Positions 12,104 through 24,057 of a stretch of 64,000 bases of DNA are shown one piece after another. Source of the DNA: Gigaspora rosea (lineage: Eukaryota > Glomeromycota > Glomeromycetes > Diversisporales > Gigasporaceae); the NCBI GenBank assembly GCA_003550325.1, contig QKWP01000677.1, positions 87,963-151,962 of the forward strand. The letters are read 5' to 3'. The notes beneath the pieces are model-generated. The model was not told the DNA's origin. It saw only the letters and a program-made list of their open reading frames with translations, and did no database searches. Position numbers and translations under genes: made by a program. The number at the start of each line of letters is the position of its first letter. Position 1 is the stretch's first letter.

Positions 12104-12632
12104 TAATTCGTGATTCTTTTGTAAACAATAGTACTGTCATAGTAAAAGTTGGGGGAATCTAATATAAGTTTTATAATAGAGCTGAATCCAGCTTTACCCA
12201 CAAGGTAGGTCATCTTTTTTTCAAGAGAACCTTGCTTGGAGCTCTAATAAAAGTTATAGAGCTGATGTTTGTGGTTCTAATAGTAGTAAGATCGGTAAAA
12301 TTGGCCTGGTGGTTGTTGAGATACCCTAGCCTTTCTCTTTATAATCATATAAAATTTCTTTAAAAAATTTTAAAGAAACCTTATATGATTGTAAGAAGAA
12401 AAGCTAAGGTATCTCAACAACCACCAGATCAATTTTACTGATTTTACTACTATTAGAACCACAAAAATCAGCTCTATAACTTTTATTAGAGCTTCAAGAA
12501 AGGTTATCTTGAAAAAAAGATGACCTACCTTGTGGGTGAAGCTGGATTCAGCTCTATTATAAAACTTATATTAGATTCCCCCCAACTTTTACTATGATAG
12601 TACTATTGTTTACAAAAGAATCACGAATTAAT
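12104..12632. mobile_element. Near-perfect 0.53-kb palindrome (foldback MITE)
   Basis: Two arms of about 255 bp are inverted copies around base 12368 with almost no loop. The outer ends are TAATTCGTGATTCTTTTG and CAAAAGAATCACGAATTA. Arm features pair closely: CTACCTTGTGGG with CCCACAAGGTAG, and GGTATCTCAACAACCACC with GGTGGTTGTTGAGATACC. It has no coding capacity. Arms this similar imply recent insertion or arm homogenisation. Confidence 0.8.
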
Positions 12633-12928
12633 TATTTTTTAGTACAAAAAATAACTAACATATTAGTCTTTTTGTAGATTGACAACTAGTTATTCTTAAT
12701 GTAGACAATTTTCATAATTGTCATGAGTTTTATTATAGTGACACAACATCTATGCATGACTTTGCTTATTTTGCTACTATATTTCTAAAAGCTTTACTGG
12801 AAATGACATCCATTCCGTTTTGTTAAGAAAAAGTCTTCATAATAAGAAGGGTATAGATACAAATATTATAATACAAATGCTCATGTATTATTCTTTCCTT
12901 ATTTATGGTTCAGTATACAGGTTGAAGA

Positions 12929-13246
12929 CAAACGTTCAATAATCTGGTTTCTGTGCCAACCCATGATAAACGAGTTGAACACCTTTTAATTCACAGCTAT
13001 GATGATAGAATTAAACAACATCAGATTGATCGAAGCATGGAAAATACGAAACTTGTGAATTTAAAGGAAGAGTCTTTTCATTTAACTTTAGAATATATTG
13101 ATGCACTTAAACATCTTATAGATATTCCAGAAGTAAGAACGTATTTAGAAATGCATATATTCATAGCACCTATAGATTATCCTGAGCAACTTCATATGGG
13201 GAGCCCACAGCAAAAGGATGCTTCGGGTCAACCAATCAAAATTTGA
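12929..13246 (+). pseudogene. Unrecognised coding fragment
   Basis: An open frame with no ATG at its start encodes about 105 residues including VPTHDKRVEHLLIHSYDD and EVRTYLEMHIFIAPIDYPEQ, ending ASGQPIKI before a stop at 13244. Composition is protein-like, but there is no start, no splice partner I can prove and no domain I recognise. A partly matching inverted segment lies at 13385-13630 (see that entry). Confidence 0.3.
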
Positions 13247-13384
13247 GATTTTATAGAATAGCCAAATAGCAAATGAATATTTTTATAAAAACAACGTTTA
13301 ATAGTTAAATCTATTAATAAAAAAGTATATAATTTTGTCTAATTATTTTGATTCTATTATATAGATGATAATTATATACCAATT

Positions 13385-13633
13385 TTGGATATGATTTTTT
13401 CAAAATCATGTAATTGTCCCGAAGCATCCTTTTGCTATAGGTTCCCCTATATATGGCATGCTATTAACTATTACATCAAGTTCAGTGATTCTTCTGAAAT
13501 AACAGAGCAAATATTGCATATTGTCCCAATGATTAGGCCTTTGCATGTATCCTTAAATAGTTGTGAAACTGTATTTCTTGTAAATTATATATTTTTTAAT
13601 AAGCTTTTTTATGAGGTGTTTGGATATAATTAA
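13385..13633 (-). pseudogene. Inverted, decayed relative of the fragment at 12.9-13.2 kb
   Basis: Read on the minus strand, TATAGCAAAAGGATGCTTCG matches CACAGCAAAAGGATGCTTCG at 13209-13228, and the matching extends for tens of bases on each side. Stops interrupt the minus-strand frame. The pair looks like two inverted copies of one gene piece separated by about 140 bp. Confidence 0.35.
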
Positions 13634-14509
13634 GTTTGGCACAAAAGCCAAAACCTTTTTCTTAGGATGGTAAAGGAGATTACCTATTATAAAATCTATT
13701 TTTAATTTTAAAAAAAGAGATAGAATAAGAGGAAGGTGGCCAGAAGACTTTTGAACTAACTGCTAAGGTAACCTTTTATCACTCTAAGTAAACTTATTTT
13801 CCTGGTCTTTTTGATACTATTTGCGATATTATTAAAATTGACTCAGATATATAGCCTTATAAAATTTATATGACATTTTTATATAATCTTTAGAACATTG
13901 CCTAAATTTCAAAAGGTCATATCTCCAGCTCTACTGATCAGATTTTAATAATCTCATCACTACTAGAGCCAGAAAAACCAGAATAACAAGCTTTATTAGA
14001 ATGATAAAGTATGTTATCTTGGTGCAAAAGCCTTACTAGATTGTTTTTTAATTCAAAAAATTATTATTTTGGTATGTGTCCATAAGATGAAATGTCATGT
14101 GACCTGTACGTGACCTGTACATGTCTGTAGACTTTCTTTTTGGTTCTCTTTCAGCAGTCTGTACAGTGTACCATCCCTACTTGTCACTTATTTAGATATT
14201 TGATTGAATAATTGGGTAAATAATTTATTAGCTATAACCGGTCATTGACGTATGACTAACTGCGGTCAACCAGTCATGAGCGGTTAACCAATCATGACCA
14301 ACCAATGACTGTGACCGACCGTGCCCATCCCTAATTATGTGATTAAGGTTTCGTTTCTGGAAATTTGGTACTTTTAAAAAAAGTCGATCAATGATTTACA
14401 TTCCATGTTATTTCTAATTATCATGCAAACACTTATGATCATGAAAAAATTTCTTATTGTTATTTTTTGTATGTTATTACGTAAGCACAACAATTCCAAA
14501 TTAAAACTC

Positions 14510-14760
14510 AGTTAGCCAATCACAACTTTTAAATCATGATCATAATTGCACGATAACATCGATATTGTATCATGCGATGATAAATATCACAAAATTTGTT
14601 TTGTCGGAACAAATCATTGGTTGAAACGTGCCGCTATGCGGCACGTGTCAGCCAATCATTTGCTCTGACAAAACAAATTTCATGATATTAATCGTTGCAT
14701 GACCAATATCTTATAATTATTGTTACATAATCAGATTCACAAAGTTTTCACAAAATGTAT
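14510..14760. mobile_element. Inverted-repeat element with GC-rich hairpin tip
   Basis: The centre is ACGTGCCGC-TAT-GCGGCACGT (14628-14648). Outwards, AAATTTGTTTTGTCGGAACA pairs with TGCTCTGACAAAACAAATTT, and GATATTGTATCATGCGATGA pairs loosely with TCGTTGCATGACCAATATC. The arms are about 100 bp. No target duplication was found. Confidence 0.55.
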
Positions 14761-15091
14761 GGAGAAAATAACGTATTTCTGAAAAATTTTTTACTGGGAG
14801 TTCTATCACCTCTCCCACAAAAAATTGGTCACCCCTTGTAATTTTAACCAATCGAATTTTAAGAACAGGTGTAACATAAAAACCAAACAAACTCACTTTT
14901 TTACAAAAAAACAGGGATAGCTCTAAATTTTTATGAGACCATCTACTTCGTCCTAATTAAAAATGTTCCTCGTGAAATTTTACTAATAATGATTATATTT
15001 TTCTAACACTAACACTAACTATAATGTGGTTTTCTTAGCTTTAATTTTACACGTAATTTTTTTTAGAATATAAATCCATATTTGTTTTGAC

Positions 15092-15840
15092 TATAGATGC
15101 TGGTGAAATTAAACCATTTCACCAGGTGAAATGGTGAAATAGTTTCACCAGAATTACACCAAAATAAAATTTTGGTGGAATGGTGAAATTGGTGAAATTG
15201 GTGAAATGGTGAAATGGTGAAATTGGTGAATTGGTGAATTGGTGAATTGGTGAAATGGTGAATTGGTGAAAATGGTGAATTGGTGAATTGGTGAAATGGT
15301 GAATTAGTGAATTTTGAAACGGTGAATTGATGAATTGATTGTCTTCTAAAAAAAAGCACCTTTCCTTTCATTTATTTCAATGAGATCGATGAATTTGGTA
15401 AATTAAAGTAAAGTTACTTGCTTCTGTTACTTTACAAAATTTATTTTTATATTGTGCAGTTTGCATCTAAATTCGAACTTAAACAGTTAAAGTTTTGATC
15501 TCTAAGTGTACTTGTAAAAACATAAAATGTAAAAATTTGAACAAAACCCTAACTTTTGAAGAGCAATACAGTCCGAATTCCAGACTGAAATAATTCCAGA
15601 CTCTGGAAATTTACTATTTCACCATTCTGCCGTTTCACCATTTCACCATTTCATCATTTCACCAATTCACCAATTCACCGTTACCATTTCACCAATTCAC
15701 CAATTCACCAATTCACCAATTCACCAATTACACCAATTACACCAATTCACCAGTTACACCAATTACACCATTGCCGATTGGTGATTGGTGAAATGGTGAA
15801 ATCATTTCACCACTTTGATTTAATTTCACCAGCATCTATA
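15092..15840. mobile_element. 749-bp MITE built from GGTGAAATT repeats, 8-bp target duplication
   Basis: The ends are TATAGATGCTGGTGAAATTA and its exact inverse, flanked by GTTTTGAC on both sides (15084-15091 and 15841-15848). The left arm (15105-15330) is an array of GGTGAAAT(T)/GGTGAATT units; the right arm (15615-15815) is the same array on the opposite strand. A unique core of about 280 bp separates them. The 8-bp duplication suits the hAT superfamily, but the terminus is not diagnostic. Long open frames across the arrays are repeat artefacts. Confidence 0.85.
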
Positions 15841-15848
15841 GTTTTGAC

Positions 15849-17140
15849 TAGTGATGTGCCGCGTATAGTACAGTACGCAAAAAATTTTTTAGAATAATCT
15901 AGAACAAATCATAAAATTATTAATATCTTAAATTTTCCCTTATGAAACCGCCTTTTATTTTCTAAGCAAATTTATTCCTTGCAAAATTTTGTATATAGAT
16001 AGTTTACATATCATATGCGTACTATACATATTTCACATACTATACGCACTGTACGTACTGTACGCTAAAAAAAATTCAGACATCATATAAATGGCATTGA
16101 CTATCACGTTACACCTGATCCTAAATTTTGATTGGTCAAATGAACAATTTTTTGTGGCTAAGATCACAGGGTGGGTGAATAGAACCTTTGTTAATCATTA
16201 AATAATGTATTTTGGTTATTATTTTATTATTGCAATATATATAACTATAAAAAAAACTCTCATTATAGCGAAGATAGTAAAAATTGTCCTGTTTAGGGAC
16301 TTTTCATCCACCAGTATTTGATCGCAAAAATATACTTTTTATAAAATTGTACAAATTATTTACTTTTTTTTTTTAAATATTTATAAAAATAGTTAAATAT
16401 ACATTCAAAATACGAATATTAATTAGTTGAAGACAGAAAAATCGTGATTACATTTACTAAAATCTATTGGCTAATATTTATAAATCAATTCTATTATGTT
16501 TGAAATAGTAAGTGTGTATTTGTAATCCGGATTTGCTCGGCGACTTTAGTACATTTTTTTTATAAATACTGTTGTTTAAAATATAAGTCGAAATTCGGTT
16601 ATGCGTATGTTTCGGGACAATGCTCCAATGGTTTTCGAGGCACAAATAGACAGTTCGTGCATAATAATATCTCAAAATTTTCACTAAATTTTAAATCATT
16701 GCCATCGATCATGTTCACATTCCAAAAAATTTAAGATATCTAATTTTAGGTTACACCCTTTTAATCAATTTAATCAACTATGGATCAGTACCTCGGGTTG
16801 TATTTAAATTTTAAAGTCTGATCAGAATCAGCGAAAATGTTTTACATAATTTACTGTTAAACTTGCCACAATCACTCGCACTACTAAGCCGAGCTAGAAA
16901 ATTGTGCAAATTCTAATAAATTAACAAACTGCTTTGCAATGCCCTCATATCCATTGATTCGATTTTTACACAATCTCTTCCCATATGTGAAGAATGACAA
17001 ACGAAACATCAGTAAAAAATTTTTTTATTTTTTATTATTATTTTTTTTTAGCTTCTTAAATAATAAAAAAAAGTCAACAATAAATATTAAAAAACAGCTA
17101 CGTTAAGTCGTAAAAGAAGCACTATCACTAGTTTGCTGAA
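15849..17140. other. AT-rich intergenic DNA
   Basis: Short repeats of GTAC/TACGT type occur near 15860-16075 (GTATAGTACAGTACGC facing GTACTGTACGC). A minus-strand open frame at 16478-16684 has no recognisable domain and I do not call it. Confidence 0.4.
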
Positions 17141-17162
17141 GCGTTCGGTATTTTCGGGTAAC

Positions 17163-17400
17163 TGGGTCCCAAATTCCGGGTCGGGATACGTCGGAGTGCA
17201 TCGGAATCGTGGTCGGCTGGATCGGAATTGATCGATTTTATCCCTGAGATCATAAAAAATTTTGCTAATAAATCATATCAATTCATTAAGTAAAAAACGC
17301 CCAGCTGATAATATCGCTATAGAACCTGCTAACAACTAGGACTAAACTCCGACCTAGATCCGACGCATCCGACCTGGAAATTTTGGGACAGCCCTATAAA
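17163..17400. repeat. Imperfect inverted repeat, MITE-like
   Basis: GTCCCAAATTCCGGGTCGG on the left pairs with the reverse of the right arm GTCCCAAAATTTCCAGGTCGG, and both continue with ATRCGTCGGA-type sequence. The spacer is AT-rich. Ends are not precise. Confidence 0.45.
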
Positions 17401-17523
17401 AATCATTGTCGGGTAGTGAACGATCGGTTTGTCATTATTTTGATCGATTGTATAAATGGTAAGGATGGATTTTTTTACGAAAACGACCTTTTTAACTTTG
17501 TAGATATTGCAATATTCTATCAC

Positions 17524-18012
17524 TTATGAGGTTAAAATAAGTTTAAAAGACCGTTTTTGTATAAAAACTCATTTTGTAAATAATCCTCAATCGTGATTAG
17601 CTAATTTTGGGGTCGAGCCAACTAAAATTTCTGATTTGATTTCTGAGTAAGTCACATTTTCGCAGTTTACAAATGCTTTCTCAATTGACTAATGAAACTA
17701 TTACAGAAGCCAAAAATTCATCATGCACTTGATTTTTACAAATAAAGTTTGTTAATGTTTAATAAATTAAATACACAATTTAAAACTATACAAAATGAAA
17801 GAAAATGTTGTGATTTACATGAATATAATAAAAAAGAAAAGAAAGAAATTCAATACAAAAAAAAAAATTCCGAAATAAACAAAATAAGTTATATAACTAT
17901 TTAGTCCCTTTAGTCAATAATTTAATGGAAAAAAAATTTAATAGGAACCAGCCCTTTACTAATTCTAAATATTATAAGATTATTCGTGTTTGGTTCGTTA
18001 TGTTTTGCCACA
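17524..18012. other. AT-rich intergenic DNA, downstream of the PARP-like gene
   Basis: No gene seen. It contains the 3' flank of the minus-strand gene ending at 18013; an exact polyadenylation signal cannot be chosen among many A-rich stretches. Confidence 0.35.
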
Positions 18013-19113
18013 TTATTGAAAGATGATAAGATATTTTGGAAGTGTAGCCTGATTTTAAAAATATAAAAGTTGTTAGAATGAATAATTGATATTATAAAAG
18101 ATTATGATTGAATACATACCGCTTCACTATCAAGAGTAAAAACTGGACCAGGCAGATGAGTGATGAGTTCGACGATGAACATGGCATTTTCAACGGTACC
18201 ATACTTTGCTCCATTTTTCCCATTTCCATACGACATTTGATAGCCATTATTGCAATAGCCAAGTGAAACGGACGAATTGTTGGCAAACCATAATCCTGAT
18301 AAAAGTAGAGATTAATTAGTAATGAGTTAATATATATATATAGTTTATTTTAAATTACTTACTCCTATCACGAGAAAATGCTATCTTGTTGCCATTTTGT
18401 GCGATCCCACATACACCACAACCAGAATTACAAAATTCAGCTTTTGGATTGGAAATGAAACGTTTAGGATTGCATATATGTTTTGTTCCATGAAATACTC
18501 TAATATTCATCATATTAAGATTTTTAGTTCTATAATCATCATGAGCTTTCACAAGATGAGTTGGCATATCTAATTTGAATATTCCAAGAATGGTATTATT
18601 AGGAAGTCCCGTACGGAAGAATGTTTGGACATCTTTATATTCCGAAAGATTGTTTGTCAATAACGTCATTTCGGTTTTGTTGATTACTGAATTTGAGGGT
18701 ACTTTAGTTAGTTCAGGCGAGGGAATAGTAGTCGGTTTAACGGTCTCAATAGGTTGGTTAACAGTAACAACAGCCTGCGTAACAGTCTCAGGAGGTGGTT
18801 GGGGAGTTTGATTAATAGTCACAGGAGGTGATAGAGGAGTTTGATTGACAGTTACAGGCGGTGGTAGAGGAGTTTGATTAACAGTCACAGGAGGTGATGG
18901 AGGTGTTTGATTAACAGTCACAGGAGGTATATAGGTATTTTGAACACGAAGTGGATATTTAATACATCCAGCACAATAATTATCCTTTCGGCGTGCACAA
19001 GTATTGTAACATCCTGGAGTTTGACATGTAGGTTTCGGTTTCTTTTTAATAATCTTTTTCATACCATGGTAGATTTTTGTAACCAAGTTTTCTTTATTGT
19101 ATTGTTTTTTCAT
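18013..19113 (-). CDS. PARP-like (ADP-ribosyltransferase fold) protein with proline-rich repeats
   Basis: Three exons, 19113-18363, 18295-18120 and 18048-18013, splice at a GTAAGT and a GTATGT donor and give a 320-residue protein ending LPKYLIIFQ. Residues 1-25 are very basic. A cysteine cluster CQTPGCYNTC...CAGC follows (about 30-50, possible zinc site). Next come four to five 11-residue repeats of the type PPVTVNQTPLP (about 63-115). The C-terminal third has HGT (208-210), a run of cysteines (FCNSGCGVCGIAQNG) and, across the splice, RLWFANNSSVSLGYC. The last resembles the GIYFA..SS.S..YC segment of PARP catalytic domains, so H and Y of the triad can be placed; the third residue is uncertain. 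A role in ADP-ribosylation is inferred; activity is not shown. Confidence 0.7.
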
Positions 19114-19445
19114 GGTTTTTTTTTTTTTTTAAACTTGCAAAAATATTAACTTGTAAAATATATATAAATTATCTATTAAATTCAATACCAAGATTTAGAA
19201 GTAAATTGTCTCTTTGACTTTTGAAAATTACGATGTATTTAAAAATATTTTGTCACGGAATTGAATTTCCGAGTGTTTTGACCTTTTTTTTTTTAAAGAT
19301 CATTTTTTAAGTATGCATGCTAGAAAATAGGTATGTAGCAATATTTTGTACTTCAATGTATGTATGTAGATCGTTACTACTTTTATTTTGACAATATAGG
19401 AAATTAAACAATAAAGAAATTTTCACGATCAAAGATTTTTCCTCT

Positions 19446-19582
19446 ATTTGAGTTTAAAGTTATTTCTTTTATTAATGTTCTATATTTGATGGTAAACATA
19501 CGGAAAATTCCATAAATTCCTTCTATTATCAATGTTCTGTATATGAATATGAACATACGAAAAATTCCATAAATTTTTTCCA
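19446..19582. repeat. Two direct repeats of about 68 bp
   Basis: TTAATGTTCTATATTTGATG...CATACGGAAAATTCCATAAA is followed at once by a second, diverged unit with CAATGTTCTGTATATGAATA...CATACGAAAAATTCCATAAA. It lies upstream of the PARP-like gene and could be in its promoter region; no function is shown. Confidence 0.5.
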
Positions 19583-21790
19583 AGTTGATTTAGTTGCGTT
19601 TAAGAGCTTACTAAAAATAACTAAATCTTTATCATTGCGGACGTTTTAGATCTCCTCCGGCTTTATAGGTTAACTCTTTCATGTAATCATAAAGAGATAT
19701 GGTATCATTATTTTTCTTATTTAAGACAATTATTTAATAATTTGTTTACTATTTAACCTGTTTTGCATCGGTAAAAAAATAAAACCTTTAATATTATCGA
19801 ATGATTTCAACGAAATCGTTAATTGCAACAATTAAAATGTTATATAAAAATTGCTTTAGGTTTGCTATTGAAAGAAATCTATTTAGTCGATTGTTGTTTT
19901 TGGTAGTCGTTATCATATCTGATATGTTCATCTTGATTTCTTGGTATACTTTACGGATCAAATGAAATCCCATCTTTTTTACTATTATTTTTTGCTCAGA
20001 CTTAGTCATTATGATTTATTACTTTGTTTAATTTGATAATCAATTTTAGACACTTAGGGAAAAAGAATCCGATTAATGAAAAAATTGTGTCACAAATTCG
20101 GATTTTACGTCACATAATCCGGATTTTAGTTTCAGAAATGTAAAATTGATACGTAGCTAAACAAAATATTTATTTATTAAATTTAAGATAAATTTTATTA
20201 TAAAAGTTGATTTTGCTTAATAAAACTTAGCAATGAACAAAATTTATTATACAGTTGTAATGAAAATAATTATTGTCAACCATACTTACTATATAAAATC
20301 AATAAGATAAAATTTCAAGTCATGGTGCAAAATGTCTTAAAAAACATTAATATTTCTATGTCAACGCATAATTTCTGATAATTTCAAATTTAATAAACTA
20401 ATATGGACATATGAACATATGACTATTTTAATGCATATGTTAGAAAGTAAAAAGAAAAACTTTTACTGTCTGTGATTTAACAATACCTTGCATTTTCCCT
20501 GTTGTTGCTAATCGCTTTTGCATAATAATATCCTTACTAACTTTTTAAAGCATTATGCATACGATTTAATGATTTGGCTGTACAATTTTTTATTGTAGAA
20601 ATTTCTCAAAAATATAGATTTCTGTATAGATTTCTAAATAGAAACCGATTTTGAAATGCGGTAAGTATAAGTTCAGCTCATTGTCATGTATGTCATCGTT
20701 TAAAATTTTCAACATGTCAAAGAATGTCAATTCAGAAAAAAATTATGATTACATTGTTTTATGTTACAGCCGTTTTAGGATAAATAATAAAAATTTGTTA
20801 CGTACGTACTTAAGTACAACAAAGACACATAATATATATTACGTACCAATGATTAGCAAGTTAATTAAATGCGCTTAAACCCAATCAAAACTTTATCTGC
20901 TTTATAAGCATCATATGTATGATGATGATCTTTTTTGATGTAATCTCGATATAACCTTCGATATAAGAAACTTTTGTATAAGAAATAAGTTCTAATTGAA
21001 CATTTTATAATGAAAGCTTTGATTGATATACGGTACTGTAAAGAAAATTTTGGCTGGGTCCGGTGACTTTTTTTATATTAAGAGTCATTTGTAGTTGTAA
21101 TTGAAATTAACCGTTCGTGTTACGTACCGTACTTACCTGTTACGTACGTAGGTTACACAGCGTAATCATAAGGTGTTAGGGCAAGGAAAACAAGAATTCC
21201 TATTCGACTATTCAAAGGTTGCAATAAAAAAAAAAACAGAGGCTTTCCTCGACCAGGGCAATTCTTTACTGAATATTATTTTTTCATTTGTGGTAATTAA
21301 TCATTCTATCTGACAAATTAATTACCTAAGTCAAGAAATATTTATTTATTAATTAATGATAATTCGAACTAAAAAAAAAACGCCATTCTTGTACAACTTT
21401 TCTTCTAACTCGTTAACCTAATTCCCATTATACATCTTTTCCTTGTGATATCATATGATTCTGCCACACGGCACCCTATAATAATTTCTAGATAGACAGT
21501 ATACATTTAGATGTAGTATGAGGTTGACAATTTTTTAAAATTTATCCGATACATTGATTTTGAATTAGTTGGTCACGGGAAAATCATATGACACGCTATA
21601 GATCACGAGAAATGTTGGGTTCCTTTGATACATGTATTGTACCCTGTCATATGATAAATATAATAAATTAAAAACCGGTTACTGTAAATTAACGTTATGC
21701 AGATATTAGACAAATGCTTTCTTCTAAAAAAATTTTGTTATATCTAATATTGTTTTTTAAAATATTTATTTCACGGGATTAAGTAGGTTA
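19583..21790. other. AT-rich intergenic DNA with no supported gene
   Basis: Short open frames at 19794-20009 (-) and 20651-20878 (+) have skewed composition and no motif. I see no RNA gene. Confidence 0.4.
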
Positions 21791-22395
21791 CGTATCATTA
21801 TTTCACCGAAATCAGGTCACCGACACTTCGCTTCACCGACAATTACAGCTGTTTTCATAAATTCTGGGACATCTAAAAAAATTTGCCGAATGATCGAATT
21901 CGATAAGTTATTGATTCAGTATAAAAAAAAAAAAATAATTAATAAAAGCTATTTTTGTATCATAATGATCATTTTACAATTGTCATACAATAATGTCAAT
22001 GATTTTAAATTTTCGTTCGAAAGTTTGTCCAACATGTTTGGTGCTTAGTTTGTACGAAGATTTATGGAGAAAACTATTCATGTCAACTAATAAAGCTTAA
22101 CAAGAAATGAAAAAAAGGAATCGAATAAAAATTAGACTTTTATAACAAATATATTAATCGAACAGGTGCCGCTATTAAAAAAGTTAAATATGATCATGAA
22201 TTGAGATATCCCAAATTCTTTAAAAATAAATTTTTCGTCTTAAAATTTTGATCTGCACTCTACCGCGTTCCGGTGCCGGGAGGGTGCCATAAAAAGGACA
22301 GTATACCTAGAAAGGGCGGTTTTAAAAGCAAAAGAGGCCTTACCAAAGGGGCGAAAGCCCTGGTACCAAAGAAAAGGAAGTTCATTGATTGGAAT

Positions 22396-23976
22396 ATGGA
22401 CGAAGTCCAAGGAAAACGCGTAAAGACTCATGACACTAGGTCAAAATCTGTTAACAAAGGAGAAAACATGAACGTCGCGCAAGAAAGCACAGTAACTAAA
22501 CTAAACTCAGAACAGGGACAGGAACAAACCGTAGCTACATCTAATAATACATCGATTGATTGGTCAGAGGATGTGGACCTGGAGTTCTCTGTGGGGGAAG
22601 ACTTAACAGACACAGGTTCAAGTAACTCTGACGAATCGGAAAATTCGACGGGGAATATAAAGGAACTTTCTGGAAAGATGGCGGAAAGATCTGACGTAAT
22701 GAATACTGATATGCAGGCTGACGATCTAAACCAAATTTCAGGCAATGTTACGTCAAATTCAGATAAGAAATCATCGGAAGTTCGTCAATGGACCAGTTTA
22801 TTCACTAAACTAAAGAGTGGCAAAGCAACTTACTCTAACTTTGCCCCTAGAGATAGAATTCACACAAAAAATGATAATGCATTAATCTTTAATATTCAGG
22901 GCCTAGAGAACATCTCAATTAATGATATTGTTGCTGCACTTTATACAAAAATGGGTGATGAATTGATTGCAGCTAAGCCGCACTACAAAAGAGGGAAACG
23001 TTTGTACCTTGAGGTTATTTTTAATAATCAAGAGAAACAACAATTGTACGCTACACAAGGAATTAATATTTTTAAACGATCACTTTTTGGGTATATTCCA
23101 GTCAATCTTAGACGTACTTTCCTGTCTGTTAGGTTACGAAATGTCCCAATGGGACCCAAGGATCTTATCTCTAAAAAGATTAAAGAGGCTACTGAGGACT
23201 TTGGTGTTATATCATCAATCAAGCCCTTGGTATATGAAGGGACTCCAGTATGTACGAACCAGTGGGTGGTAACGTTCGAAACAACAGAGGACCCAGATCT
23301 TGCTAAAAGAATCCCTAGACATACTCATATTTGGGACCAGAAAGTCACACTAGAATGGAAAGAGGCACCCAAACTTTGCTTCTATTGTGACAAGGAAGGT
23401 CACATCAAAAGGGACTGTGAAGAACTTAAGAAATCTATTGAGTTTCGAAAATGGCAAAAGGAACATAGAGTACGGGCAAGAAACCTTGAAACAACTGAAC
23501 CTTTAACTTTTAGTGTTAATAATCCATACGTTTCAGAGGCTATGCAAGGTTCGAGCACTGATTCTAATAGTAATAGTCAAGAGAAGGCCAGTGAAGAAAG
23601 TGGAAAAAATTCAGAACAAGTAACGAATGAGGCGATTGTGGATGACCGACCTGATGAACGGATACAGGAAACCCATGACCTACCGACTACTTCTACTTCT
23701 GGAGGAGAAGAAGGGAAAATAGTTGATACTCTGACCACTGAAGAGATGGAGAAAAGCAGAACTGAGGACGGGGGTCAAGAGCTCAAGAATGGAGACGATA
23801 TGGATTCAATAGAAACGAATGAAGATTTGAAACAAGCAATGGACGAAGACAGTTTTATAAAAGTAACTAATAAAAAAAGTAAAAAAAAAAAAACTGGAAT
23901 CCCAGTAGCAGAGAAAAGGGTTTCCCCTTACCAGAAAAATAGAGAAGTTAAAAAAAAGCAGGGTCCTGTCGGGTAG
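22396..23976 (+). CDS. LINE ORF1: nucleic-acid-binding protein with CCHC zinc knuckle
   Basis: The frame is open from 22252; its first ATG is at 22396 (526 residues), while a GTG at 22273 would add 41 basic residues. The N-terminus is lysine-rich, followed by a Ser/Glu/Asp-rich acidic region, then a globular domain of about 200 residues (SLFTKLKSG...VTLEWKEAP) resembling the RRM-like/DUF4283 region of plant and fungal LINE ORF1 proteins. A zinc knuckle CFYCDKEGHIKRDC (C-X2-C-X4-H-X4-C) is encoded at 23377-23418. The tail is acidic, then ends in a lysine-rich patch. Such proteins bind the element's RNA and form the ribonucleoprotein needed for retrotransposition. Real translation may start at a non-AUG codon or upstream in a longer parental element. 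Confidence 0.85.
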   Translation: MDEVQGKRVKTHDTRSKSVNKGENMNVAQESTVTKLNSEQGQEQTVATSNNTSIDWSEDVDLEFSVGEDLTDTGSSNSDESENSTGNIKELSGKMAERSDVMNTDMQADDLNQISGNVTSNSDKKSSEVRQWTSLFTKLKSGKATYSNFAPRDRIHTKNDNALIFNIQGLENISINDIVAALYTKMGDELIAAKPHYKRGKRLYLEVIFNNQEKQQLYATQGINIFKRSLFGYIPVNLRRTFLSVRLRNVPMGPKDLISKKIKEATEDFGVISSIKPLVYEGTPVCTNQWVVTFETTEDPDLAKRIPRHTHIWDQKVTLEWKEAPKLCFYCDKEGHIKRDCEELKKSIEFRKWQKEHRVRARNLETTEPLTFSVNNPYVSEAMQGSSTDSNSNSQEKASEESGKNSEQVTNEAIVDDRPDERIQETHDLPTTSTSGGEEGKIVDTLTTEEMEKSRTEDGGQELKNGDDMDSIETNEDLKQAMDEDSFIKVTNKKSKKKKTGIPVAEKRVSPYQKNREVKKKQGPVG

Positions 23977-24057
23977 ATGAACGGTCATTCACCCCGTTAG
24001 ATTTATAAATTGCACCTGCAATTATTCATATTTTTCTTTATTTTTATATATATATAC

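Noticed and set aside
15063..15371. Minus-strand 102-codon frame rich in HQFTNSP
   Set aside because: A translation of the GGTGAATT array in the MITE arm; it is periodic because the DNA is.
19794..20009. 71-codon minus-strand frame
   Set aside because: AT-driven composition and no recognisable motif or splice partner.
24010..24057. Upstream extension of LINE ORF2
   Set aside because: Begins at TTG and encodes a hydrophobic run before the endonuclease start; the ATG at 24058 matches the normal domain boundary.
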